Notes under the pieces: model-generated
What the model was told of the DNA's origin: nothing
Database searches by the model: none
Seen by the model: only the letters and a program-made list of their open reading frames with translations
Shown: positions 14,601 to 26,147 of the stretch, in pieces
Position numbering within the stretch: position 1 is the first letter of the stretch
How the letters are laid out: every line of letters begins with the position of its first letter
Made by a program: the position numbers and the translations under genes
Assembly: GCA_009792885.1 (NCBI GenBank)
Contig: WMCF01000021.1
Coordinates: 62,001-126,000, forward strand
Source of the DNA: Eremophila alpestris peregrina
Taxonomy: Eukaryota; Chordata; Aves; Passeriformes; Alaudidae
Length of the DNA: 64,000 bases
Direction of reading: 5' to 3'

Positions 14601-16566
14601 CTCCCTAAAGACATCCAGTCCTTATCATTGCTGCAGAACTGCTGAAGTAAAGTCTCTCTGATCTTTCCCATAAATATACATTTGTTAAAGTGTTCCATGT
14701 TTAATAAATAGGTTCATTACTTCTCTTTGGCCACTGGAAGGGTTAAAATTTGAAGGTTAAACCCTAATAGAAAATTATGACTCTGAACATGCAGCTAAGG
14801 AATGCAGTGAATACTACAACTGGAAATACTAAAAACTTGAGACATAGGATGTGGTCCAAAGTGACTGCCATATCCTGTTGATCAGAGACACATTAATTTT
14901 TTTATAAGAACAGATGAGAGGAATTAGATTATAGAAAACATTGGGACAGAAGATGTATGTACAAGATGAGCTTAAGCAATAAATGAAATAATCTGCAAGT
15001 AATAACATGCAGGATATTAAAAATAATTGTCACAGGAATCTATTCCAGGCCTTTGGTACCTTCCTTAGCTCAGAAGAAACACTCCACCAAGAAGGGTTCA
15101 TCTTGCCATCATTATTTCTTTGGGAGAAAGAGTTTTTCACAAATCTGCATTAGGAGAGCTGCAAGGCAAAGTTTAAGGATTCCCCTCTGTGTTCCTGCCC
15201 CCACAGACCTCGGGTTGGAACACCACCAGCAGCAGCTCTGCAAGGCAATTCCAGTGACAGAGAAGCTGCCAAATTAACCCTCTGTTCCATTTGGACTTTA
15301 CATCAAGACTTCCCCAGCAGAAGTAAAAGCAAACAGATTTATAAATTCAAATGTTTACAAGATTGGGTCCTGATTGTCATGTAAGCTCAGTAATAAATGT
15401 TCACTTTTTAAAAGCACTTATAGATTTAAGTCACTTTATCTCATTTGGCTTTAGAGTTTGAAAGGGGAGACTTTGCTGGAAAGAAAATAAATTAATGCCA
15501 AGGGAGGTGAATACGCAAACTTCTACAGGTGTAGAATTATAGTTTTATTAATCACTCAGAGATTTGTATTATGAATTTTAAGTCATTATTTTCCTGGTCA
15601 TCAGGACACATTTAATACAGCACATTTCTGTCCTGCCTTTGCTTGCTGGAAACTGAGCTTAGATAAGATGTAAAAATTTACTTTACTTAAATATCACCAA
15701 TATTAAAAGACATTTAGATGCCTCCACTATAAAGCCAAATTCAGATTTCCTGATAACCAACTTATTTCTGGCAACAAAACAAACATGCACACCTCATCCA
15801 TTCCATTCCCTTCCATGCTTTCACACGTTTTCTACCTTATTTCAAGAGTGCTGCAATAAGATAGGAAACATGTGAAAGCAGGGCTGTTTGGTAACAGAGC
15901 AGGGAGAACAGCCTGGGTTATATTTTAGCAGTCTGTTCCCAAAGGCACACTGATGTGCTGGCTGCACACAGGGCCCTACATGGACTGGAGCATCAGGTAA
16001 GCCTGACCTGACCCTGACTTTCAGGCCCACTCTGTGGAGTCAAGAGCCTTCCACTTGCTGAAGGCTTTGTCTGCTCAAGGTTCAACGTGCTTTTGGCAAA
16101 TGATCATTTGGAGAACCTTTACTGCAAGCTGAGGCCACACTTGTACTGAACGTGCAAACTCTGTCTGTTCACAGTGTGCCTCCGTGGGACCAAGGCCCAC
16201 AAGAAGTGCTACCTCATGTCAGAAGGCACCAAACATTTCCATGAAGCCAATGAAGACTGCATAACCAAGGGGGGGACATTGGCCATCCCGAGGAACAGCG
16301 AGGAAACAAACATCCTTCGCGATTACGGCAAGAAAAGCGTTCCCGGTGTGTCAGAGTTCTGGCTGGGTGTCACTGACATGGTCCGTGAGGGGACCTTTGT
16401 TGATGTCAATGGCATGGCTCTGCACTACTTCAACTGGGACCATGCCCAGCCCAGCGGGGGCAAGCGTGAGAACTGTGTCTTTCTGTCTCAGGCATCCCAG
16501 GGCAAGTGGGGGGATGAGGTGTGCCGCACTGCCAAGAGATACGTCTGTGAATTCCTGATCCCATAG
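11615..16566 (+). CDS. CLEC3A: C-type lectin domain family 3 member A (cartilage lectin)
   Basis: Secreted C-type lectin of the tetranectin group, known in mammals as a cartilage matrix protein. Coding exons are 11615-11729, 13385-13465 and 16175-16566; all introns are GT-AG and phases match, giving 195 aa (human 197). Residues 1-24 form a hydrophobic signal peptide. Residues 26-38 are a very basic stretch (KARKHSKRR), whose human counterpart has been linked to matrix binding and antimicrobial peptides. Exon 2 encodes a short heptad-like coiled coil (LWREVNALKEIQALQ) used for trimerisation in this group. Exon 3 is a complete long-form CTLD with six cysteines (C67, C77, C94, C166, C182, C190), WLG at 128-130 and WGDEVC at 177-182. 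The primary sugar-site motif reads QPS, not EPN or QPD, so classical calcium-dependent sugar binding is doubtful. The ATG chosen is the first downstream of the TATA box. Identity is from remembered human sequence. Confidence 0.96.
13295..13342 (+). repeat. T/G homopolymer-rich tract before CLEC3A exon 2
   Basis: Runs of G and T (including seven or more T in succession several times) end about 45 bp upstream of the exon 2 acceptor at 13383-13384. It may double as an extended polypyrimidine tract. It is also a likely site of length polymorphism or sequencing error. Confidence 0.7.
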
Positions 16567-17451
16567 TCACACACACACAGACCACGGCCCTGTTTCTGGT
16601 TATCAACACACACTTTTGCTTTGTCACCCCTCCCACTTAGAGAGTGGGGAGTTAAAACTATCCCTCTCCTGCCTTGAACTCACTCTTTCCTGAAACACAA
16701 GTTTTCTCTGTTAATTTATTTTCTATTCATATGCTAACAATGTTTACTGAGTACTCTCATTATGTACAGGGATATATATTATGTTTTGGCCTACATTGTA
16801 TCATATTTTGGCATAATACTTCAGCCTGACATTTGGGTTGCTGGATTCATCTCCTATTTCTGTACTTTAATCAGAAAATATTGCTTATGGTAACTTTGCA
16901 ATATGAGCAGTAGGGATCCTCTCTGTTCTCAAGTTTAGGAGCAACTTCGGGATTATGTGAGCTCCTGTGAAAAACAACCATCATCCTTTACAGAGTTTAA
17001 CTGGAATAATCTGTAGCCAAGAGCTTTACCTATGGGTTAAGGATGCTGAATGAAACAGAAAAATCTGATGTTAATTATTTAACTACATGCACTTCTCAGT
17101 GATACATTGCCAGAAAAAGGGGGACTAGCTGTTTCAAAACATCAGTTAGTCTAGACATGTTTGCCTCTAAATGTCTCAATTATGGTTAAATATTAGATGT
17201 CATTTGGAACATTCCCACAGAAGAAACCAGCCTGGGACTAGATGACACTGTGCTGTGTGAAGCCTTGCTAAGCCTGCTCTCCTGCAGGCTCAGACAGGCT
17301 CTGCCATTCACTGAGGGCTCCTGAAAGCTCCAGGAGGGAGACAGGAGCTCCTTTCTGGCACAGCATCCCCACTACCCCACCTCTGCCATGGGAAGAGGAG
17401 GGCCAGACCACATGCAAATGTTCCAATTTAACACGTGACATTTGAAAATGA

Positions 17452-17457
17452 AATAAA
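17452..17457 (+). terminator. Candidate CLEC3A polyadenylation signal
   Basis: AATAAA lies 886 bp after the CLEC3A stop codon, the first canonical hexamer I find on the plus strand downstream of it. Further hexamers occur at 17644-17649 and 18314-18319, so the true 3' end could be later or multiple. No transcript evidence is available here. Confidence 0.35.
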
Positions 17458-17540
17458 ATGTGCTGGCTGCTTTTGGCTGTTCTGAACCTCTCAACAGAGA
17501 TTTGCCTTCATGTCATAAATAGCAGTTTCTCTCATTTCAT

Positions 17541-17598
17541 TTAAATATTTAAATATCTTGCTGGATAATTAAATATTTAAATATCTTGGAGGATAATT
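17541..17598 (+). repeat. Imperfect tandem duplication of about 29 bp
   Basis: Two adjacent copies of an AT-rich unit (AAATATTTAAATATCTTG followed by CTGGATAATT or GAGGATAATT) differ at only a few bases. It looks like a recent local duplication in the region beyond the CLEC3A 3' UTR. Confidence 0.75.
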
Positions 17599-19801
17599 CC
17601 TATTCCTTATCTATTAAACATGCAATATTTTCTTAAATTATGCAATAAATTTGCAATTATCAGTATTTATTTGTTGTAGTATTTTTGACAGCTTATGCAC
17701 CCCTGTGAAGGCCATTCTTTCCAAGGACTTTTCTTGAGGATTCAAAAAGGGTACTTTTTTCCTACTATTGTACTTACAGGCCAAAGGATAAAATTTGGAT
17801 CCCTGCTGTATAATACAGGCATCTGTAATGTGTTGTATTTCAATTCATTTTCCAACACTTAATGTCATTATTTGTAAAATAGCCTGATTCTGAATTCTCT
17901 GATTTACTCCTGAGTTGAAATAGAGCAGCAAAAAGGGCCCAAATATATCCAACTTTCTCCAAAATCCACCAGCATTTGCTAAGGTTGGGGTAAAAAATTT
18001 TGTTACCTATTTTTGTACATGATTAAAAGTCTGTATGGCTCCTTAACCTCTGATTTGTCTTAAGTAAGTCAGTATCTCAGGATATCCCTACAGCTACAGT
18101 CAAACTGAACATTCACCACCAATTCCACACCTTATTTCACTGGCACAGGACCACAGTTTCATTGGCTGTTTTGCTGCTGTACCCATTATAAAGAATGTGA
18201 GCCACTTCATGGAGCTTCCCTACAAGGTGTAAAATCAGCACATAAAACATTTCATTTTTAAAAATACTTTCTGGGTGATCCTGTAAAAAATCATTTATCA
18301 TCTTGAGACCAGCAATAAAATCAACCCTGTGACAGTGGATGAGATTCCTGGGGAGGATCCAGCTGAGTTCCTGGGATCAGCCCAGATTACACTGCACAAT
18401 CCTGGAATGCACAGGGAGCTCTTGAGATCAGACAGGTAACCAAGAAAGCATCTTCAGCTTTCCTTTCTATCCTCTGCTGTAGAAACACTGTGATAAACAG
18501 GAAGATAATGGGCTCAGAGAAATTTTATAAGCATATAAACCTTCCTGGAATTTTGCCTGCACAGCACTATAATTTTATATATTAAAAATATTAAATACAT
18601 TTGCCAGTATGTGGAAATTAAGTAGCATCCACTAGATCTTGCTAACACACCAGGGACATTAGGAGACTTGATGTAGTCCTTGCCCACCAGAGACCAGCTT
18701 TGCTGCCTTTTTTCAAAACTTTGAATCCTGATTTTTCAGTCTTCATAAGATGCCCTATGAAACTCAGAATTCTACTAGTGTTAAATTAGATGGTTTCTTC
18801 AGAAATATAAACGGTACCTGCTGACATGTGCATATGCAGCAGTAATGTTAATGACTACAGCCTAAGTCCATGAGGGCAGAAGTTAATGAAGGAAGAGTTA
18901 ATGAAGAAGTTGCTTATAGCACCCTACCTGAGCAGTGCATACCATAAATCACTATACCTCAGGCTGAACACTGATGGTTTGCCAGACACCACCAAGTAGG
19001 TTGCAAAATGGTCTGTCCCCTTCCAAAAAATCCATCCTATGCACATGACCAAACAATCAAAGCAAAATAAAAAGATATCTATTAGTATGAATAATAAAAA
19101 TATAATAAACTCATATGAAACTCATATGAAACACATTATGGCAAAGTACAAAATGCTCCATTTCCACAAGACTAAGCAATGAGCATTTTGCTCAGGATAG
19201 CAGGTGGCCCTTGGTTTTCAGGAAGGTTGAGAAATACTCTAAGCCTCAACAGAAAAGCTTTTTCTATCTATAAGCAATTTATTGGTTGGCTGATCCATGT
19301 AATAACTGTTTACTAAGGAATACATTAAGCCCTCTGTAACCTTTAACAAATTATTTATAAGTGTTAATTAATGAAAACCATCCTTTTGTTAGCATGCTGT
19401 CAGCATGATTAATCTGTTCTCAGTGTCACGAAAGACAAATACCCCCAATAGTCTCATTTGGCTTTCTTGGCCAGTGGGAATAAGTAGGAGTGAATAAACA
19501 AGGTTACATAGGAAACACTGATTAGAAGGAAATGATTACCATATGAATTGGGTAATTCTACTGAAATATTGAGGGAAGGTGATCAGAATAGAATGTTCTG
19601 GAGACTCCTCCAGTTTTCTTTCCCAGGCATTGTGTTTGTAGTCCTGCATTGAAAGAAGAGAAAAAGGCCTTTAGTGAATAGGCAGGGAAATGTCAAGCTT
19701 TACTCAAGGTGCAGATGTTCTTCATTATGCAGGGTACAAAACCTCAGAGAAAGAAGCTCATTAGTAGGTGAAGAATGGATTGTCTGGTTTTGTGGTCAAA
19801 C

Positions 19802-19802
<1 letters not shown>

Positions 19803-19832
<30 letters not shown>
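19803..19832 (+). repeat. Poly(A) run, 30 bases
   Basis: Thirty consecutive adenines followed by GAAAGAAA. It could be the tail of a retroposed sequence, but I see no recognisable gene or SINE immediately upstream and no clear target-site duplication. It may simply be a microsatellite. Confidence 0.9.
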
Positions 19833-19834
<2 letters not shown>

Positions 19835-19880
19835 AAGAAAATTTATCACAAGTTTCCCTTAGCTTCCATGCCAACTGGGT

Positions 19881-19905
19881 GGTATTAAAAGGGGATTTTA
19901 ATACC
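19881..19905. repeat. Perfect 10-bp inverted repeat, 5-nt loop
   Basis: GGTATTAAAA (19881-19890) and its exact reverse complement TTTTAATACC (19896-19905) flank GGGGA. It lies 48 bp after the poly(A) run. A protein-binding palindrome or transposon terminus is possible, but no partner copy was noticed in the window. Confidence 0.85.
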
Positions 19906-20590
19906 TTCGTTTTGTCATGATACAGTTAAGAACCCCTGCTTCTCTCACCTGTGGTTCCTGCCTCCCCCCTGCTTGGCAGAGTATTTATACCCCACAGGCA
20001 TCTCTTGTGTCAAGTAACAGGGCTGGATCCTCATTCTTCTGTAAGATCAAGACACAGCTGAGGGAAAATTAAATAGCACCTTATCAAGCTCTTCTCCCAA
20101 AGGGATGACACTTGATGTTAGGAGCTAATGAGTCATGTGAAAAACATCCAGGAATATGATCTTTAGCTGAGAGGGCTGAGATCTGCTTTTTAACACTCTC
20201 ACATGCTACATTTGAGTATTCCAACTACTCCTGAATGTTTGTAGCAGAGGATTCCCATTAGAGGATTGTGGGTAGCTGAGGGCTACAAAAGTGTGTGTTT
20301 GGAGATATTTATTAGCATACTTTGGGAGTTTCTAATTACCATCAAAGAGAGAATAATTGTGAAGAGTTTTATCAGTTTGATCAGAGAGTTAAAATGCTGG
20401 ATTCTCTCCAACTATGGAATAGGGGGTTCAGCATGGAAATGTTTGTGCCAAGAAAAGCAATTTAAAAATGAGTAATGAGAGCACATTGTTAACCATTACT
20501 CTTAAAAGATCTATTTTTCATTTTTAAAGGCTGCACAAGCACAGACTATTTTTGGAAGTACTCTCCCTTTGGTCCCTTTTCAAACCCACA

Positions 20591-20592
<2 letters not shown>

Positions 20593-20630
<38 letters not shown>
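20593..20630. repeat. (AT)19 microsatellite
   Basis: Nineteen uninterrupted AT dinucleotides. Such tracts are usually length-variable and can be truncated by assembly. No gene is near. Confidence 0.95.
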
Positions 20631-20632
<2 letters not shown>

Positions 20633-22429
20633 TCATTCAGTAAGGAAAGGTCAACACCTTAAATCAAACATTGTGTGCAGTCAAAGCAAGACTCTCAAGG
20701 GAACTCATGACCAGGTTTAAGGAGTTCATTCAGACCCAAGACCCAAGGTCCAACAGCATTCAACATTCAATAACTGAACCTTTTTCAAAGTGCAGCTACT
20801 TGGTGCCAACATGATATTCCAGCCATTGGACATTTTTTTCTCTGATAGAGACACACCAATGCACTGTGTTTTCCAGGTCATTATGTACCAGCTGAAATGA
20901 AATCCAATGCAGCCATTAATTTGCACTTCCATAAATGCTTTTTTTTTTCTTTCCTTATTAGATGATCTTGAAATTAAGTTAGTAGATTAGGCAACTGGGA
21001 CTGGTTTGGGTTTTTTTACTGAATTAGAGGATCAGTAGATATCAGGAATGTAAATTAGTGTAATGGTAGCTCTTGGTGAATTCAAACTGATTTTCAGGCA
21101 GAACAAGAATAAGCTGGAGATCCATAAAACAGTCCCCTGAGTTGTATGTAACATGCAAAGGGGAAGAATTCCCACAGTCTTACCAAGGAAACAAAGTTCT
21201 GACTGCAAAACAGATGTGATGTGCTTCACTGGCATGACAGAGATTCAGAGATAGATGGAAAGAAAAGCAAGATCAACAAATAAACAGTGCACAGTGATCC
21301 AAATGGGAAACAAGAGGGGGTGCAGAATGACCTATGGTACTTCTTTATGCAAATACATTACTTAAATTATTTTAAAATACAAGGTGGATTCAAATACCTC
21401 ACAAGTGAAATGTCACTTTGCCTATTGTTAATAGCAAAACCAGAATCAGGTTTTTCAGAGCATTTAAAAATAAGTTTACAGTAGTTCATACTGCACTAAC
21501 TTCTCTGACTTTATTAAGTCTTGTTTTCCTTGACATAATTCAGCAGCCATCCTGAATAAAATAAAAACTCCTCTAAAGTATTTTTGTATAATTTATCAGA
21601 AATACTGTTTTCTTTGTAGTAGTGAAAAAAATTCACCAGGATATGGAGCTGACAAACACATCCCATGCTATGTTACCTGATTTTGTCTCAAGACTGCTCC
21701 AGCCTGACTTGACAGGGTTTTGTGTTGTCAGAGGGTAGTAAAGCCAAACTCTGAACACACAGCTGAGGCTGCTGTGACACTGCCCAACTGCAAGCTGCAC
21801 TCTTGAAAGCAGATGGCAAGCAAAAAATGGTCTCAAGATAAACCCTGACAGCTCTTCTAAACGAAAACTTGTAGTCATCTTAAGTCTGGCTGTGTTAATT
21901 GGTAACCCTAAGTGAATTAGGGCTTTTGAGAGGAAGGGAGAAATTCTGACGATATGAAACAAATATTATGACATTTCTCTGTGGACAGTTTCTTTATTAT
22001 TTGGTGGGTTTGTAAATGAAGTTGTATGGTTTTTTACCAGAGTATTTTCATATTTGAACTTCTATCTTTCAAAGAGAAACGTGTCATAAAGCAAAGCATT
22101 CTGCTGTAGGCTGGGCACCTGTGAAAGGGATTTTTAAAATCAAAATTGATGGAAATGGTTTGTTAAAGAATTGAAACACAAAGGGCAGAGACAGGGTGCT
22201 GTCAGACTGCTTCTAGTCCTCAGGATCCACATTCTCAAACCAACTTTGCCATGCATGAGATACAGAATTTCACCTCAGAGCAGGTGAGTTCAGAACCCCG
22301 GGGGAGCAGCCCAGCTCTCCTCAGGGCTGGCTGGGAGCTGAGCCACTGGAAACGATCAAGAGAGCACAGGGTGCCCAGCACCTCATGGGATCCACTGGCT
22401 GGTGCTCCTGAAGGGACAGAATTTGTTTC

Positions 22430-22780
22430 TACTGGGGCAGAGCCTGCTTCTAATAGCTTCCAACCCAGCAGCACCCCCAAACCACAAATATCCCTTAGAC
22501 CTTGGCTGAATCACCCATATCCAGGAACAAGCCGCAGAACCAGACACACCCCACACCTGGCAGTAACACCCAAACCCAGCAGCACCCTCAAACACAGCAG
22601 CATGCATCTGACACACACAGAAACACCCCCAAACCCTGAAGTTTCCCCCCTAATTGGCAGCAACCACCACACCCAGGCACATTCCCAAAACCTGTTGGCA
22701 ATCTCCAACCCATAAACACCCCCAAGCCCGGGGACACATCTTAAACCCACCAACAGTGCTGCACATCCAGGAAGAACCAG
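22430..22780. repeat. Degenerate CA-rich tandem-like repeat
   Basis: Variants of 'aacacccccaaacccagcagc' recur at irregular intervals of roughly 30 bp. The pattern looks like a decayed minisatellite; open frames across it are rich in P, N, T and H and look like repeat artefacts, not protein. Confidence 0.55.
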
Positions 22781-23011
22781 AGACATCACTGAACCAGGCA
22801 CCTTCCCCCAGGCCAGGAAGCAGCCCAAAGCACTGCCAGCAGGCTGAGGCTGTGCCATGTCCTCCCCCCAGGCTCCCCAGCCCAGCCCGGACAGGGAAGG
22901 CACCGGCAGTCCCAGGGAAGAACAGAACCACTGGTCCCATGCCCTCGAGAACGGCAGAGGAGGATGACTGACAAACGAGAGTGGGATCACTCAGTGCACA
23001 TGGACAGGACT

Positions 23012-23228
23012 TTACTGTGCTGGGTGAGAGGGGCCCAGCCTGGGGGCTGGGACACGGCTGGCCCTGGGGAAGATTTGTGGCCGGCTGTAGGGCTTCTTGT
23101 CCCGCCGCTCCTGCCGCAGGAGGTGCCGGGTCCGGATGGGCCCCAAGTGGGAGCGGCTCCCCCTCTCCGTGGAGCAGAGGGAGCTGCCCCAGGCCGGGCG
23201 CTGCTGCGCCATCGCCAAACGGGCCAGG
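23012..23228. other. Unassigned exon-like GC-rich block
   Basis: I do not recognise this. On the plus strand 23120-23228 is bounded by a good polypyrimidine acceptor (ending at 23119) and a GTGAGT donor at 23229, with an open frame. On the minus strand an open frame runs from 23228 down to a TAA near 23010 and contains ordinary-looking protein (RQERRDKKPYSRPQIFPRAS) with very GC-rich third positions, as expected of a terminal exon. Only one strand is likely to be real. The block could equally be a relic or non-coding. No partner exons were identified within about 2 kb. Confidence 0.3.
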
Positions 23229-23624
23229 GTGAGTGCTCGGACAGCCTCTGCCAAGGCAGAGGGAACAGCAGACACAGAGCCCCTGCAATGCCCTCCTCCC
23301 TCAGCAGCCCCGCGCAAGCTCCTTCCTCAGCAGGCCCCCGCCACCTCTGCGGGTCACACGGACACCCAGCACCCTTTTAACGCTGCCTTGGGTAGCGATG
23401 TCACTGGGGCTGCTGTGACATCGCCACTGCCCATCTGTGTGCTCACAGTGCCCCCAGTTTGGGAACAGGAGGCCTTGTGTGTGCTGACAGGGACCGTGGC
23501 GATGTCTGGCACGGCTTATGGGGAGAACAGGGACAGCTGTGGGGAATGTGAAGAGCACTCAGATGGGGGACCGGAATGTCCCAAGCAGGGAACTGGGGTC
23601 CTTGAAAAGATTGGGGCTTGGTGA

Positions 23625-23862
23625 TGTCAGGAAAATCCACAAACGCCAGAGGCTTATGTCCAAAAAAGAGACCGAGTAGTCCTTCAACTTTTTTCGAATA
23701 AACGGAGAGAGGCCACCGGGGCACACACCTGTGGGGTTTTCTCTGGGGGTTTCAGAGGGCTCTGCCGTCTTTTATCCCGAACTCCCGGCCGCACGTTGCC
23801 CTCTTCCTTTCCCCATTGCTGAGGTCCTAGGAACGTACAGCGTTCCCGAATCACCTACCACA
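23625..23862 (-). mobile_element. Endogenous retrovirus LTR, minus orientation, with polypurine tract
   Basis: Read on the minus strand, the block starts TGTGG at 23862, just after a polypurine tract (complement of 23865-23872), and ends CTGACA at 23625. It aligns along its length with the LTR at 48859-49115, sharing the stretch around TTGGACATAA and CAAACG near the 3' end. A TATA-like GATAAAAGAC (23767-23776) is kept. The polyadenylation hexamer is mutated: CGAAAAAAG here against CGAATAAAG in the other copy. The tract on the upstream side marks it as a 3' LTR, but no coding internal region follows. Family not named for lack of a search. Confidence 0.7.
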
Positions 23863-24605
23863 TACCCCCCCTCGAACCTACTGTTCTACCCCAAAGGTCA
23901 GAAGTTCAGCCTTGTGCGGAACCCCCAGTCTATTTCAGGAGCCGATCTGTCAGGGCCTGGTAACAAACCTGCTGCCCAAAGTCAGTAGAGACACTAAGAC
24001 CCATTTCAAAGAGGTTAACACCCATACCTTCACCCAGCAGATTATTTGTAAAGACATTAGGAAAGGTGTGTGCTATCAGTGGCACGCAAGTATGGCATGG
24101 GACCGTGCAGCAAGCAAGGGACCATGCAGGCAAATCTATTCCCCGTGCTTGGTAAGCTCAGGGTCAGCAGCTCTGGCGGCTGCTCTCTCTGGAGCAGATG
24201 TGCCAGGCAATACAAACAGTCCTGCAGGATACAGAGCCGAACTTGGGGCACAGGCAGAGGCACTTGGCAGCACTGCGCTGGGCGGAGATGAGCCCCGCAA
24301 GCCCCAGGCGGGGTCGTCAGGGCAGGGCCCTGCGGGCACCCCCGGGGAGAGGGGACACCGCGTCCTCCTGCCGGGAGCGCCCCGGCCGGAGCCCGCCGGG
24401 CCAAGGGCTGCCGGACACGCGACACCGGGCAACCGAGCACCGACATGCCGCTGTCGCGACAGGGTTGGGGCGGCTAAGGACATGGGGCTGGAGCAGGGGA
24501 GACTCAAGGGAGCGACGGCCCCGAGGACTGAGTGAGGCACCCACCCCGCCCGAGGCCTCTGCGCAGTGCCCTGAGCCGAGCAGGGGGCCTGGAGCCACGT
24601 GAGGG

Positions 24606-24953
24606 CCCTGAACCGCGCCGTGCCCCAGGGCCCGCAGCCCTGAACCGCGCCGTGCCCCAGGACCCGCAGCCCTGAACCGCGCCGTGCCCCAGGACCCGGA
24701 GCCCTGAACCGCGCCGTGCCCCAGGNNNNNNNNNNNNNNNNNNNNNNNNNNNNNNNNNNNNNNNNNNNNNNNNNNNNNNNNNNNNNNNNNNNNNNNNNNN
24801 NNNNNNNNNNNNNNNNNNNNNNNNNNNNNNNNNNNNNNNNNNNNNNNNNNNAGCCCTGAACCGCGCCGTGCCCCAGGACCCGGAGCCCTGAACCGCGCCG
24901 TGCCCCAGGGCCCAGAGCCCTGAACCGCGCCGTGCCCCAGGACCCTGGCGCTC
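24606..24953. repeat. 32-bp minisatellite interrupted by an assembly gap
   Basis: Near-identical 32-bp units (starting agccctgaaccgcgccgtgc) are repeated on both sides of a run of N at 24726-24851. Three full units and part of a fourth precede the gap and three follow it; they differ only at a few positions near the unit end. The true array length is unknown because it sits across the gap. Open frames through it on the minus strand are repeat artefacts. Confidence 0.95.
24726..24851. other. Assembly gap (126 N)
   Basis: Undetermined bases inside the 32-bp minisatellite. 126 bp is close to four units (128 bp), so the gap may hide any number of further units. Any copy-number statement from this window is unsafe. 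Confidence 0.99.
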
Positions 24954-25792
24954 ACCGCCGCAGTACAGCACAGCACCACAGGGCGGCAGCAGCGCCTGGG
25001 ATGCATCTGACACTTGGGCCGTAGGAGACTCAAAAAAACCTCATTAAAAACGCAGCGAAGGTACTTTAATTAGCACTGACGGATCTCTTCTTCTCACGGC
25101 TTCAAGCATTTTATTGGTTAATGTGTATGTAAAAAAGTTGTATTTGTATTTTCAAACCCGATGGCTCCAAGAAGCGTTAATTATTCTAGACCCACAAATA
25201 ATGTATATGGAGGGTTATTTTGAAATAAATTTTTATATAAATATATATAAACCCAAGAAACTTTAATTTCGGTGGTTTTTTTTTTTACACTTCTCCTATG
25301 AACTGGGCATTTTGGGGCTACAACCTCCCTTTTTTGACAGACTCTACATGACACCCCATTCTCCCCTCTCACCTGCTCCTCCACCCTCACATTCCCCCTC
25401 ATTGACACTGGGGCATCCTGAAGAGGGAAGGCTTCAAAACACAGGAAAATTATTTCACTGAATTCCTTAGAGCAGGAGAATGTTAAAAGCTCACATATGT
25501 TCCAGAATGCAACTGCACTTATGCAAGTGCCCAGGAAAGCTCTTCCTCACGAAAACTGCTTGAGGCCAGATGAATATTCTCAGGCATACTGCAGGTATTT
25601 TTTACACTTTTCTTTATAGACTGTTGCTTTCAGCTGCTAAGAATGCATGGCTAAACCCGCTTTTTGATTCTAAAAAAACTAGAGGTAACTTACACCTCTT
25701 AAATAACCCACTAACCTACCAGCAACAACAACAAAAAAAGAACAAAAAAAAACAGACCAAAAAAATCACAAAAAACAAAACCCACCTTACAT

Positions 25793-25798
25793 TTTATT
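25793..25798 (-). terminator. Candidate TDRD12 polyadenylation signal
   Basis: AATAAA on the minus strand (TTTATT on the plus strand) lies about 350 bp beyond the TDRD12 stop codon. The intervening sequence has no other gene, so a short 3' UTR ending near 25.77 kb is plausible. No transcript evidence is available. Confidence 0.45.
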
Positions 25799-26147
25799 TA
25801 GGTATTAAACAAGTCAAAAAACAGAACAAACCAAAGGAAACCATCTGCTCCACAGCTGGGTTTTTCAAGTAGGCAATTTCTGTTGTCATTAGGATGCAGA
25901 GCAAGACCAAAATACACATTACATCAGCTCCTAAGTGTTCTTACACCAGGTACAGCTTTGCCAGTACTTGTTCTCAGGTGAAGGTTATAATTAAGCACAG
26001 TTGCAGTCAGGTTCTAAGGGCACTAGTGGTTTCAATTTACAATTACATGAACAAGCCACAATAACATCAACTATCAACAATTACATCAACTGCTTAATTA
26101 ACAATAATACAATTCTTATCAGAGAGGAAAGGAACTTCTCCTCTCAA

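Larger units (their letters stand above)
17600..22200. other. Intergenic stretch with simple repeats only
   Basis: No exon-like block is seen on either strand. Contents are a 30-base adenine run (19803-19832), a small perfect hairpin (19881-19905), a tandem repeat of about 12 bp (around 19109-19132) and an (AT)19 microsatellite (20593-20630). The remainder is AT-rich unique sequence. Confidence 0.6.

Noticed and set aside
22251..22715. 154-codon open frame over the CA-rich block
   Set aside because: Frame follows a degenerate repeat and has no family resemblance.
24317..25033. 238-codon open frame on the minus strand spanning the gap
   Set aside because: It runs through the 32-bp minisatellite and the N block; the repeat-derived peptide is an artefact because 32 is not a multiple of three and the gap frame is arbitrary.
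16567..26147. SLC7A9 expected beyond TDRD12
   Set aside because: No transporter-like exons or membrane-segment frames were found on either strand in this interval.
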